Origin: Simmondsia chinensis
Lineage: Eukaryota; Streptophyta; Magnoliopsida; Caryophyllales; Simmondsiaceae
DNA length: 64,000 nt
Assembly (NCBI GenBank): GCA_018398585.1
Contig: JAGTTD010000019.1
Span: forward strand, 248,001-312,000
Reading direction: 5' to 3'
Under the pieces are notes generated by a model. The model was given only the letters and a program-made list of their open reading frames with translations, was not told the DNA's origin and searched no databases. Below, piece by piece: positions 21,744-33,565 of the stretch; positions within the stretch are counted from its first letter, which is position 1; each line of letters opens with the position of its first letter. The position numbers and the translations under genes were made by a program.

Positions 21744-24700
21744 TCATTTTGAGCTCATGAAATTCTTCACTTTCTCGAGTTCACTGCCGTTACGATGATA
21801 AACTCATTAGGTCAAAGGCACTAAAAGAAAGCACTGATATAACGCATAAGATCAAAATTACCTTCCTTGCAATAAAAGAACCACAAATTCACATGAGAAG
21901 GAAAGGCATCAGGAACCAAAGTGAACGCACAGCCACCATTTTCTCCCATTATTTATGTTATCAAAGAATTGATTGACAAAGCTTAGAGGCATCTTCAACG
22001 TTACGGAAATTTCCATTTTTCTAATAAATTTTTCCAAACCCACAGGTTCTTGAGAAAATGAGTTCAGAAAGCCCAATGTCTAGGAAGCACGATTTTCAGT
22101 ATTCTTCTATTGGTACTAAAAGCTGGAATTACATTTCCCCTGTTCCCAAGTCTCTGTTATTGAAGGATTGTTTTCCATGTTTTCTAAATTTTCGAAGTGC
22201 TTTCTAGTTCTTCATTTTTTTATATGAGATACTTGGAGAAAAAGAGATAGAAAACAAAAAGATCTTGCAAACTAAACACATTTTCACCTTTGCAACAAGT
22301 ATAAAGTTGAATGATATCTCATCTTTAGCCTAGCCCCAGGAAATTAAGCCTAGTCTTTGACACAAGAAAAGGAATTTGGTGAAACGGAATACTTGAAATT
22401 CAACAAATCCCCTAGAAGTCAAGGATACATATAAGACAACATTACAACAAACACGTAATTCACTAAGTCCAATGTTTCCTGAAGCAATAACTCGACTGTT
22501 TTGACAAAATAAGCTGCCAATTGAAGAGTTAATGTCTCTAAGAAAATATAAATGCATAAAGATTTTGAATGGATGTACAAAAATTTTAAGAAAGAAAATT
22601 AAAAACTTCCTCATACTAGAAAACCAGAGGCTTACCGATCACAAAATGAAGGTATTACTTTTTGAACAGCTCGAACAATGATTGAAGCATTCGCATCTCC
22701 AGCTGCAGCAGCCCAGTTTTCTCTTGCAACTGTATTTGTATAGTTAGTCAAATAAGCAAAGGGAACTTATAACTTAGGTACCCTAAGGTTCAAGCATTTA
22801 TCATTTAGAGGCAAAAACTAATTCCTAAGATAACATTAGATAACTAAAAAGATAAATAATAAATCAAATACAAAACGACTTCCCTACAAATATAAAATTA
22901 ACTATGAAATGAAACAACTTATTAAATCAAATAGGAAACAACTCGCCCACAAATAAGAGGTTTCACGATGAAACAAACATTGGTGTTGCATCCTAATCCC
23001 ACTAATCTTCTTAACAGAGCCTAATAAAAACATAACGTAAATTAACACATCTTCAAAATCATTAAATCTCATCTTGCATACTGCATCAGATAGCCACACT
23101 TTAATCTATCAGAGAACGCCATGTAAAAAATTGCTGCTATAATTATCCCAACTTATTCCCAGCAAGGTCGCAGCTGCAAAGCTAATCGGTAGCTCATCCT
23201 GAGGCCTCACTTTCTCAACGTCATTGCAGAAAACCCGGGAATTCATTAGACAAATTACTCCTTATTGTATCAGACTTCACACTCTATGTAGAATGGTTTG
23301 TCCCTTTTGCAAGAGGTCAGCCCTGTGATCACCGCACGGTCCGCACCACCCCATCCCCATAACAGCTGAGGAGAAGTGCGGAAAGGTCAAACACGCCAAA
23401 AGAAGAGAACTTGGGGGTAAATAAACTACTCATGTTCGAAATCACTTATAGCTTGTTCATGTTCATTTTGGGGGTTCAATAAAGGCTCATTAGCAATCAG
23501 TATTAGCTCAAAAATTGTTTGACGGTGGCTCGATAATAAGTGAAATAGTTTGGCTTGATAGCGAGCTCAACTCGATAGCATATTTAGCTTGATTTAGCCC
23601 CATTTGGCTCAATAGGCTAACAAGTAGAGTCAAGCCGAGTGTCAGACACACTATTATCTCATCAAACCAAGCTGAACAAAGGTTCGACAGCTCGATAAGA
23701 GCCCCCTACTCGTATTTGCGCATAAACTTGCACAAAAAATTGAAGTTTAATTGGTAGATGTGTAGACCACGATAAAAATATATTTAACTGAGAGATAAGC
23801 ATATGTAGAAAAAACAACGGAATCAACATCCCAAGAGTCCAAATCATCTCAAAGATGTTGTAATCAATTTGTTCCTGCATTTCATAAAGAAGACACGAAT
23901 ATCACATTTCTTACCGTTAAAGTCCTCTAGGCTTGAATGATCACCTCTAAGGTATGATTCATCATCCCAGTTCAAAGCTAATCCATCCATCTGAGCGAAT
24001 CCATCCAATACATGCCCGATAAGACGGTATGCAACTACACTTGTCTGATCACACACATCTTGGACAGCCACATATTGATTCCTACTTTTGTTTTGATGTT
24101 CCAATGTACTCTTTGTCTTTCCACATAAGTCAGAATCACTATGATCTGAATCCACTTTAATATTAGTTTGTGGATCCTGCTTTCCAGAAACAGATCCATC
24201 TACCAATAAGATGGATGAAAGAAGAGTTGACAACCCATTTCCGTTCGGAATAGGAATGTCCAGCTCACCCTCACCCGATTTTCTATCTGTATTTTTATCA
24301 TCATCGCATTTCACAGCTTCAACTAATGATCCAGAAGAAAAATCATGTAAGTCCTCCAAATGCATGCCGTTCCTGAGCTCAGCTTCGAGTATACCAACAG
24401 ACATGCTGTTTGAGCTTATCGGAGGGGTAAAATGTGGGTCACTGCCATTTCGGCTGTTCACCTTGGAAGGAGAATTTGAATCAGCCCTGTCCGAATAGTC
24501 TGTACTTTCCACCTCTTCACTAAAATCCTTGAACCTACACTGAGCTTCATGCAAGTTGTCTGCATGTAGCTGCAGCTTCCCATCATCATCATCCTCCTCC
24601 TCGACAAAGTCTCCATCATCACTTTCTTCTAGTTCTCCCATATATGCATCTGCAAAGTGCTGGTCAACCTTGTAATTAGGAAGATGATCCCAAACGATCT

Positions 24701-27700
24701 GCTTTATTTGAGCACTTACGTTTAATATACATTCAACCTCTTCATCAACAACCTGCTTTGAGAACAATTTATGTACCGAACGAGACCCCTTATTGATAAT
24801 CACGAGAGCCCCTAGTAAGGAATCAGGAATAGCATCCAAATCAACGCACTCAAAGAGAAACTCGGTTAGCATTTTCTTGATCACCACCCTCAATCCCTTA
24901 TTAGGCACTTCAGATACTGGATCCAATAGTTGTTGCAATTTCTTTAACTTGGGCATTTTAGCCTTCTGGTGGAGTACCCAAATCGCCTTTACAATCTCGT
25001 TCTGCAACGCTTCTACTTTTGGAGTAGCACGATAAAATTTGGCCCGAAATGAATCCTGGTAGCCGTAATGTAGCCTCATTGATAAGTCTGCAACCGCCAT
25101 TGCTTTTGCCAATGGCTCTTGTAACGCATCAGATTCATCAAGCTGAGAGAGCATTTCCAATGATTCTTTCCTTACACGCTGGATTAACCGATCCCTTGTC
25201 CATCCAGATTTGGAAGGCTTCAGCTGGGGTAAAGCTCCTTCTGTCCCTCTGAGTTTCCGGTGCATCGCACTCAGAGTCTGGAAGGACATATCCTCAAGTC
25301 CGTCAAGAACGTTCATAACAGCATCATGATGAGACTGCATCTTGGGGTTGGAGTGGTTCTGGCGATAATTCCTTGGGTCCTTAAGGAGCTCAGACAGTTG
25401 TCTGCAAACTCCAACCTGATAATCACTATGGCCATGTTTTTTCAGCATCTTCGGAAGATTTTCTCTTATGACTTTCTTCATTTTTGGGCGGGTTTTCTCA
25501 AATTCAACCACGCCACCCATAATTATTTTAGCTAATAGGTAAAGCCCATAGTTTGATAAGTCATCAAGTAGGGTCAAAATAGTACTTGACACACTGCCTT
25601 CGCCAAAGGAATCGACATCCTCATGAATCATTGCCATCCCTGTTTCGGTATAACATACTCCAAAGCACTTCTCAACATAAATTTTGACATCTTCATAGAA
25701 AACCTGAAAGGGAACAATTTCAAAACAATCAAAGACAAAGCTCCAGAACCCTACATAGTAGACGGAATGGCAAAAGCTTTTGGTAACTGCTAACTTGATG
25801 CCATAAAATAACTAAACATACATTCGTGAGACCCAAATAGACCTAGGTTTAGAACAGACACGGATTTTGCGTTTAGTGTGCGGCCTAGTAAACAGAAGAG
25901 AGCCAAAAGAAGCACAAAAATACCACAGTTCTTAACAAGGTGACATTCCAAGCTAATTAAGGGAGCTCCCTTCTTCCATACTTCCTTATGAGGGAAACTA
26001 TGATAAAAACCACACAATCATGCCCAGGGACATGATCAAAACCGAGCAATCAGATCATGCTTCGCGGTCGCAATGTCACAGAAGTAAGATGTCAAGGATG
26101 TCAGATCATGGGTCAACGCGATCTCATTGGGTATCTTTTAAAGGAATATAATTTGCTTTAAGACCTTATGTTTGCATATTTGAATAATAGTCATATGATC
26201 ATCAATTTTTAACCCCTCCAAAGTTTTTATTATATAATTCCATTTCTAACTAGTACATAAAATACAAAACACATACATTATGGAAAGCTAAGTACCATTA
26301 TATAACAGTTGATCGCTTAACTAGCTAACTCAAAATACCAGTATACAACAGCCTTTATTTAATCCCAGGATCATTAACATAAAGTAGCCAAAATATTTTG
26401 GTCCAAAGGTAAATTAACAATTCACTTTACCAGCTACTACATGATAATCAAACACAAAACATGACAGATGAGCTCATTTCATAAGTAACTTACATCATCT
26501 TCCCTCAACACCGACTCTGGCAACAATGCCCTGCACGTGGAAAAATTAATAGCTCTTGTGAATTCAGCCCAGTGCCATTCAACAAAGAATCATTTGCTAA
26601 AAGAATATATTTAAGTCTTAAAATTATCACACTCAACTGTTTTTCGAATCTTGGTTTCTTCTCAAAGTTTGCTGGGGAAAATCCTATCAGCAACCTGCAA
26701 CGGGCCTCTCCAAATAGGTAAAACAAGCATTACGGCCAATCAAGATCCCAGGCAACCAAGCAGTTATAGGAGGCCCCGATTTGTGAAGGGCCCATTTGAA
26801 AATTAATTATACTACGAAAGTAAACTTCTACTACATATCATTATATATAATTGGAGAAATCAAGGTCTATTCAGACACATTTATAAATGTATATGTACAT
26901 ATATACAGAAATCACGTAAGTTCATATTATAAGAGAACAACTGAAGGTGTGCTCAAGCTGACCAGAACATCTCCATTATCAAAAATGGGCGCATTGACCA
27001 AAACCTGCTTTAGGTCACTAAAACCTCGGGACTATCCCTAACAGGCATATATCTCTTCCCTTTCCCAAGTTATCCGGCCAGGTGGGGCATGGGGAGTGGC
27101 TCAAATAGAAATTAAGCATATGACAAAGGATAATATACAACCAACGACCGGTCCAATGAAATGGGACAATAAAGTTAACATGTTTCTTATTTGTTTTACG
27201 AGTTTGATAAGTGAGTTGAATTTAATCACCCTCGATAAGCTTAATATATCGAGTTTGAATAGACGATATTCAACTCGTTAAAGTTCGTCACGGTTCATTA
27301 AAGGCTCATAAGAGCTTGTTAGTTGCTTGGTATTAACTCAATAATCGATTGATAAGAATCTGTCATTAGCACGAGCGAGTTGTTAAATGACAAGCATTTT
27401 ATGCAATATAATGGCCTGAGAGTAGCTCAAACAGCTCAGATCAATAATGAGCTTGACTCAATAATGGGCTCGGCTCAGCTCGATTAACTAGGGAACTGAT
27501 CAAACTAAGTTTTAGTAGAGATTCATAAGTTCATTTAAGGATCTGCTTGAACTCACAATGAAACATCGAGCTTGAGTTTCGAACAAGGAGTAGCTCAGCC
27601 CGACTTAGTCTGTTGACACCCCAATCTATAAGAGAACATATGACAAGAAATTTGTCTACATGGGAATTAAATTAAATATAAATTCTACAGATATAGAACA

Positions 27701-29153
27701 TCTCCAGACATCATGCTATATTTCCTTCTCTTCTGATCAATCATTGCATGGCACTCCACCCAGATGGCATTATGACAAGAACTGCCATTATAAAGGAAAG
27801 TACACATGATGTGCAAACACCTAATAATTACAAACAGTGTCCATTGACATCAAGAATTACAAGCAATCAGAAAATGAATTTCTTTTACGCACAATAGACA
27901 TAGGTAAACGTAAATCTCGTTCTCGTGAATCATGATAAACTTTTTTAGCTACGTATGTTGCCGTGGTATGGGGGCATGGAATTTTCGCAAAAACAAGGAT
28001 TCGAATAAAATGGAATTGTATAATATAAAGTGCTTTAGACTCTAATGACACCTTGACTCTAGCATGAACCCTCGCGTGAATGCTCATAGAGCTTGAATTG
28101 CAGATAATTTTTATGCTCTCATACATTGCGTTTGAATTATAATAGCATTAACTTAATGTTAAAAATAGAAGCAATTGGAATTCAAACTCCAAACCACAGC
28201 GAAGCAATGATACCAAATATTAACTTAGGTTTGTTAGATGAAAGACAATGAATGATTTTATCATGTACAGCACTTGACATAAAGTTGTGTTCAAAGTTTC
28301 CATTCCACAATCTAGAAAAGAATAGTTTATCTCCTCAACCCGTCTTCACTCATTAACCAATGGCCTAGTACCACTACTGACCCATTTCCCACTTTGTTAA
28401 AGCTCCCTCTTGAAAATTAATTATGTTACGAGTTTTTATCCACTGCATATCACCAATTATAATCAAATAAATATCAAACTACTTATACTATATAATAAGC
28501 ACATGTGTACATGTGTAATATAAAAGGCTCATATATTAGCTCGTATTGCAAGATAAAGTACTGGGACGCCTTTGTTAATAAAAATTTACCAACCCAATTT
28601 TACTTTTGGCCCCTAAAACTTCGGGACTGAACCTGCTTCTTGTTAGGTATTAATATAGTTTACACTTCAGTTATTTTGTCATGTGATGTAATTAATTAGG
28701 TAGATATTTTGTTAATTGTTGTAATTAGTATTTTTAATTGTTCTGCTTAATGTTTAGTTATTACATTGAACAATAGCTCTCTGGAAGTCTCTCGCACACT
28801 CTCTCTACGAATCTCATTCTTCTCTGATTGTTCAACCACGGCGATTCTTTTATTTCGCTCCTCAGTCCCACACTTGTGAACAAAGTAGAGAAAATTATAG
28901 CCAAAAGAACAATTAATAATAAAAGAAAACAGTGAAAACGACGTCAAAATCATATCCAGAGCTACACTTTGATTAAACCGAAACCCTAATAACAAGAAAA
29001 CAAGCAATCATTGCAGAAAATATGGCGTAAATTAAGCCTGAAGCAACCACAAAAAGGGCGAAAATCTAACCGTCGCTTTTCGTTGATTTCTTTCTCGTGG
29101 TGCTTCATGTGAGACCACAGTGCTTGCGCATCCGTATCATAGTGCTGCTTCAT
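21744..29153 (-). CDS. Conserved-looking acidic plant protein of unknown function
   Basis: Exons 29153-29071, 26530-26494, 25703-23915, 22729-22636 and a short last exon. GT-AG junctions and split codons agree (CG|G, G|TT, CG|T), giving about 680 residues. Exon 1 is small and hydrophilic (MKQHYDTDAQALWSHMKHH). Exon 3 encodes most of the protein: an alpha-helical N-terminal half rich in Lys and Arg (MKKVIRENLPKMLKKHGH), then an acidic, Ser-rich low-complexity half (ELEESDDGDFVEEEDDDDGK). I see no signal peptide, membrane helix or catalytic motif. I do not recognise the family with confidence; a nuclear or scaffold role is possible but unsupported. The 3' end is uncertain: a pyrimidine-rich acceptor at 21821-21826 gives a stop at 21790-21792, and a weaker one at 21784-21786 gives a stop at 21744-21746. 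Intron 1 (2.5 kb) is full of repeats. Confidence 0.7.
23440..23700. mobile_element. AGCTCG-rich hAT-like element
   Basis: Contains GGCTCGATAATAAG, GCGAGCTCAACTCG and GAGTCAAGCCGAG motifs typical of the family. Ends are decayed. It lies in an intron of the unknown-protein gene. Confidence 0.5.
26750..27045. mobile_element. GGGGCC-type interspersed repeat
   Basis: Starts near GGAGGCCCCGATTTGTGAAG and ends near GTCACTAAAACCTCGGGACT. It shares GAAAATTAATTATA, a CTACATATCAT-like block and ATAATTGGAGAAAT with the copies at 28385-28640 and 51590-52005. It is non-coding. The transposon class is not clear. Confidence 0.5.
27180..27620. mobile_element. AGCTCG-rich hAT-like element
   Basis: AACTCGTTAAAGTTCG, GGGCTCGGCTCAGCTCGATT and GAGCTTGAGTTTCG motifs, ending CTGTTGACACCCCA, close to the inverted family end. 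It lies in intron 1 of the unknown-protein gene. Confidence 0.55.
28385..28640. mobile_element. GGGGCC-type interspersed repeat
   Basis: Shares GAAAATTAATTATGTTACGA, CTGCATATCACCAATTATAA and TTGGCCCCTAAAACTTCGGG with the other copies. Non-coding and lying in intron 1 of the unknown-protein gene. Confidence 0.5.
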
Positions 29154-31193
29154 CTCTCCAATGGCGGTGAATGACGGTGCTGACGACGGACGTCGCGCTG
29201 GTCGTTGACAGTACAGCGGGAACACAAAAGTTAATTAGGGTGGAGTCCCCTTGCCGAAAAATTAAGAGATTAGTGAATATAACTTAACTATTTATATTTT
29301 AAAATAATAAAAAGGATTATAATTTTTCAAAATTAATAAAAAGGTTTATAAGATTTTTTTATTTTTATAAAAAGGTCCCACTTTAGAGTGATGATGTTAT
29401 TTTCTATCGATAAAACTAATGCGATAATTATTTTTTTATTAATGTTACTGTGAAATGATAAAAGTACACTTCAGTACTCTTATTCTTACTTTATTAGCAC
29501 AAAATTCAAAATATTGTAACATGTAGAAACTATCTGTTTTCACTTGATTCATTTAAAAATATGGTTACTAAAATATATTTTTGTCATTTTATTATAGCAT
29601 TAATAAAAATAGTTATCACTCCAGCTCTATTAGCAAAAAATGATGTAATTATGTTGGAGAGTAGACATTTGATTAATATAATAAAAATTTATGGGCTTTT
29701 TTATTAATAGGACACAAACTTAAAACTTTTTTATTAATTAAAAAAATTAGAATTTTTTTTATTATTTTCTAAAATATCAATGTCCTATAATATAAATAAC
29801 CCAAAAATAGATATATGTATTGGGGCTATTTATGAACATTACAGCAAATAGGGTAGGCTTAAGTAGCCATGGGCCATCAAAAATTACATAAAACTCAAAC
29901 TTTTTTTTTTTTTTTCCTGTTTTCGTAAAAAATCAATTTATAATTGTCCAAGAATGTTAGGGTTTACACAGCTAAACTCAATTCAATATTAATTACAGAT
30001 TTATTTACAGCCACATCGAGATCATCAAATAAAGCAAAAATAAATCAATGTTAGATATAACATGAAAAATCCTTCAATAAAGAAAAAACTACGGGACAAA
30101 CCAACAAAAAAATTTACTATTAAAATAGCAATTATTACGTTTTGGTTTCAGGATGTTTGGCATAACTTAAAACCTATATATAAATATAAGAATTACCTTC
30201 TTAAACTTGAGAATACCTGATCCTCCTGATTAATTCACTTCAAATAATACCTATAAAATGCACCCTAAATTGCTCCGATATCAAACGCAATCTCCACCAA
30301 AATTTTGCGAGTGCGTGCGCTCTCTCTCTCTCTCGATTTTGATATATGTGGCTGCCGATCACCTCTCTCATTGTCACTTCATATTTGCTTCTGGAGCTAT
30401 GGCTATGCAAACCTTCACAACCCAAACTTTTGGGTTTTATATCATGAAAAACCTAGGCTTGTGAAACATATTAATTTTTCTTTATTTTCAATCTAAAAAT
30501 AAATTTTATAACATGTGGGTCATACCATAGTGCATATATGCACTCCAAGAAGGAAAAATAATTTATAACTTGTGGGCCAAACTATAGTGTATGTATGATA
30601 TACTGATACGCATTAAATGATTTGGTTATAAATCTTTGGGGGGGGGGGGGGGGGGGGGGGGGGTGTGACAAATGCTTATCAATTATAATGACAAATGACT
30701 CAATAATAAGAATAAACAATAATCATGGGTGGTAGTGGTAGTCGGCCCTAATGTTTGGGTAAATCATAGGAAGTCGAACAAGTGTGATAAATAATAGTAA
30801 GCCTTAATAATGGGTGGAAGTTACGAACAAATTAATCAAAAGAGGGATGGCCTTGTCGGTGGGGTAGACTGTAATGGCGGCGAACCATGACAGTGCACAG
30901 CGAAGGTGGGCCTTAACGGTAAACTGAAGTTATAAAAGCGAAGAGCCGTGGTCGTAGAGAACCATGGGCATGGGGGCCCCGGTGATGGATGATGGAAGTG
31001 CATTGTGGTGGTGGATGTTGATAAACGGAGCGGTGATCATGGTGAGAGGCCGGTGACGGGTCATGGCGATTAACAATGAATCTTAGTCATGATAATGGAG
31101 GCTCGTGAGCAGAACAAGCCATGAAGGTTGAATGGGTAATGGTGGGTGCAGTGGGTGGTGTAAATGGAAATAAGTCACAATGTGGAAGATTTA
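29154..31193. other. Intergenic spacer, 2.0 kb, no gene seen
   Basis: AT-rich from 29250 to 30230, then mixed sequence with a 26-G run, then a GGTGG- and GATGG-rich low-complexity block (about 30720-31160). The last block has skewed purine content but no long open frame of coding character. Confidence 0.4.
30638..30663. repeat. Poly-G run (about 26 G)
   Basis: Longest G homopolymer in the window, in otherwise AT-rich DNA, flanked by AAATCTTT and TGTGACAAATG. Confidence 0.85.
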
Positions 31194-31400
31194 AATAAGC
31201 AACATTTCCGATGCCTCAAAAGCTCCCTCCTAAGTAATGTTTGGGGGGTGGATATAAGCAGTCTTCTCTTTTCAGGGTGCTACCTTGAAGAGAGGTTGTT
31301 TCAGAGAACCCCTAACCTGAGGGGTGCAACACGAGGACTTTCTAGGGGATCACCCATCTTGGTACTGCTCTCGCCCAAGCACGTTTAAGTTCGGAGTTCT
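31194..31400 (-). mobile_element. 5S rRNA-headed Au-type SINE
   Basis: Read on the minus strand: the 5S-derived head starts ACATTAGAACTCCG and includes box A (TTAAACGTGCTTGGGCGAGA), then GGTGATCCCC and CCTCGTGTTGCACCCCTC, the exact 3' end of plant 5S rRNA. It runs directly into AGGTTAGGGGTTCTCTGAAA and the Au body. Flanks show TGTGGAAGATTTA and TGTTGAAGATTTA (31181-31193, 31403-31415), a probable target-site duplication with one mismatch. Confidence 0.8.
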
Positions 31401-31744
31401 AATGTTGAAGATTTAGAATTAATAAATTATTTTTGAAATTTTATGAATAAGTTGTAGAATAAGATTAGTTTTGCATTTTTTTTTTCTTTTTAGTTATAAA
31501 ATATATTTTTCATCTCCTATTTAAGCTATGAAAAAATGTAAAAATATATTTTCATCAAATAATCACGAGCCTTAGTAACTACTAGAGTTTCTTTCATAGT
31601 GGTGTTAAAAAGTGAACCCAAATGTAGTCTAAATGAGCAAAACTTGATATAACGGCTAAAACTTCCTAATATGCGACATAATAATGCTCATTAGGCAAAA
31701 ATGATAATCCTTACCATAATTAAAAAAAAAAAGTATCAAATTGA

Positions 31745-31960
31745 AATCAGGGCCAGACATAACCGTAAGTAACCCAAGCACCAACTTAGGGCCCCCGAAT
31801 TTTAAGGGCCCCAGATTTTTGAATTTATGGTTTTTAAATTATTAATTCTTAGTATTAGTAAATTGTACAATCAAATTTATTATAATTTGTTATATATAAA
31901 AGTCACCCTTTAGAAATTTCGCTTGAGGCCCCGAAAATATCAGGGCCGGCCTTGATTAAA
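31745..31960. mobile_element. GGGGCC-type interspersed repeat
   Basis: Left part AATCAGGGCCAGACATAACC and right part AATATCAGGGCCGGCCTTGA, with AGGGCCCC and GAGGCCCC near each end. Related in end motifs to 26750-27045 and 51590-52005, but the shared middle block is not evident here. Confidence 0.4.
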
Positions 31961-32169
31961 ATGTTAGACCATGACAGTGTAACTTGCGATATAATTAATG
32001 GGGTTATAAAATTAGATTTCATAGTTGTTCCACACGATAAATATAGATTTGTGTTCGACTTTCTAGAAAATGAATTTTTTTTTATATATTTTAAATTGCA
32101 TTATATTTTAATCAATGGAATATAACTAGACACAAATACGAATGGGCGCTTATCATGACGGGTTGTTGG

Positions 32170-32520
32170 TGCGGGTGAGTTGACGTGGATGACCCTCTTA
32201 CTCTAGAGGCTCAAGCCATTCGGAATGCGTGTTTCTTTGCCCTTTCAGCTAGATGGAATCGTGTCATTATCGAATCTGATTGTAAAATGGTTATTGATGC
32301 ACTTAACGGGTGTTCTTTTGTCCCTTGGTCCATTAAGGCGATTATATTTGACTTTTTGAACCTTAAAAGCAAAATTGTATACATGTATTTTAAGTGGGTT
32401 CCTAGAATGTGTAATAGAGTAGTCGATGTAGGAACAAGACTCCATTTTGTTAACAGATTAACCATGAGTGGCGGATTTTCCCACCACCGTAACTTTCTAA
32501 TGTGCTTTTTACAGATGTAG
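32170..32520 (+). pseudogene. LINE-derived RNase H domain fragment
   Basis: Open frame with AQAIRNACFFALSARWNR, VIIESDCKMVIDALNG and a later WVPRMCNRVVDVG block. This matches the RNase H-like domain (RVT_3 type) in plant L1 LINEs and related host proteins: E in the first helix region, the ESD motif, and N-x3-D near the end. There is no reverse transcriptase upstream, and the frame runs off into non-domain sequence. It is best read as a retrotransposon fragment. Confidence 0.7.
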
Positions 32521-32559
32521 TGTTATGTTCGGTGGCCTAGAGCTCACCGTTTGCTGATC

Positions 32560-32582
32560 GGGGGGGGGGGGGGGGGGGGGGG
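32560..32582. repeat. Poly-G run (23 G)
   Basis: G homopolymer about 40 bp after the RNase H fragment stop codon, flanked by GCTGATC and CGACTAAACC. Confidence 0.85.
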
Positions 32583-32704
32583 CGACTAAACCTGTTATTG
32601 AATTATTTACTCCATTAATTTCCAATACTTTTAAATTAATTCATCGTCTTATTTTTGTTCAAAATAATGTCCAAAAAATAAAAAATTAATATAAAACAAT
32701 CTAA

Positions 32705-32905
32705 GCGACAAACCCAGTGCCCCAAGGGCTCTCGCCTAAACAGGGTCTTAGGGGACGGATGTACGCAGCCTTCCCCCTTCAGGATATTATCCCTGAAGAG
32801 AGGTTGTTTCCGAGTGCCCCCAATCTGAAGGTGAGAACTTTCCAGGAGGCCACCCATCTTGGTACTGCTCTTACCCAAGTACGTTTAACTTCGGAATTCT
32901 AATGT
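32705..32905 (-). mobile_element. 5S rRNA-headed Au-type SINE
   Basis: Antisense order: CCCAGTGCCCCAAGGGCTC tail, GGATGTACGCAGCC, GAGGTTGTTTCCGAGTGCCC, then AGGAGGCCACCCATCTTGG and the 5S box A in antisense (CCCAAGTACGTTTAACTTCG), ending TTCTAATGT. It shares with 63103-63329 the GAG(G/A)ACTT junction, in which about nine bases of the 5S 3' end (GTGTTGCAT) are missing. No clear target-site duplication. Confidence 0.8.
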
Positions 32906-33360
32906 GATACAAATATTAAAGACTGTTTAAAAAAAAGGGTAAAAAGACTAATTTAAATAAATATATAAATAGGAGGGATCATCGGGTTAAGTGACCCAAC
33001 TACTATTATTTAATTAATTTTTTATTATTAATAGACAGCCAACAACTATTATTAGAGGGCAGGTTTGGTGGGAGTCCTTCCTAAAGTATCTCCATATACC
33101 AAACACTACGCTTTAAAAAAGTAAGACAAAAGAAAGCAAACGGCAGCGTACTACGATAACAAACTACTTAATTTAATTAATTTATAATATTACAATAAAA
33201 ATCATTAAATTATGAAAATCATTTTAAATTAGTTTTAATTTATTTGCTTTATTAGTCTATAATATTTGTAAGTTTATTTATACTAATTTGTTATTTTTAT
33301 TTTCATTCAAAATTATCTAAATTTTTGTATATTTACTCAAATTACTCTATTATTTTTTAT

Positions 33361-33549
33361 GATAAAAGGAGGTACCAACACGCCGTCATCAGATCCCGTT
33401 AGAACTTCGAAGTTAAGCGTGCTTGGGTGGGCACTCAAAAGCAGCCTCTCTTCAGAGGTCACACCCTGAAGGAGGAAGGCTGCGTATATCCGCTCCCCCC
33501 AGACCCTGTTAAAGCGGAAGCTCCTAGGGCACTAGGTATGTTGCTTTTA
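33361..33549 (+). mobile_element. 5S rRNA-headed Au-type SINE, internally deleted
   Basis: Sense orientation: GGTACCAACACGCCGTCATC, then AGATCCCGTTAGAACTTCG, AAGTTAAGCGTGCTTGGG (5S box A). It jumps to CACTCAAAAGCAGCCTCTC and the Au body, so the 5S box C region is deleted. The tail ends GGGCACTAGGTATGTTGC. Flanks CTCTATTATTTTTTAT (33345-33360) and CTGTATTATTTTTTAT (33550-33565) form a 16-bp target-site duplication with one mismatch. Confidence 0.8.
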
Positions 33550-33565
33550 CTGTATTATTTTTTAT

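Noticed and set aside
30720..31160. GGTGG/GATGG-rich block as a Gly-rich protein gene
   Set aside because: All frames are broken by stops, and there are no start, splice or domain signals. It reads as low-complexity DNA.
31164..31388. 74-codon frame containing FQRTPNLRGATRGLSRG
   Set aside because: This is a reading frame through a 5S-headed SINE. Similar peptides appear at 5813, 32717 and 52027 for the same reason.
31194..33549. Cassandra-type TRIM LTRs, which also carry 5S sequence
   Set aside because: Cassandra carries 5S inside LTRs with TG...CA ends, a primer-binding site and 5-bp duplications. Here there are no paired LTRs, and the duplications are 13-17 bp with a (TTG)n tail, as in LINE-mobilised SINEs.
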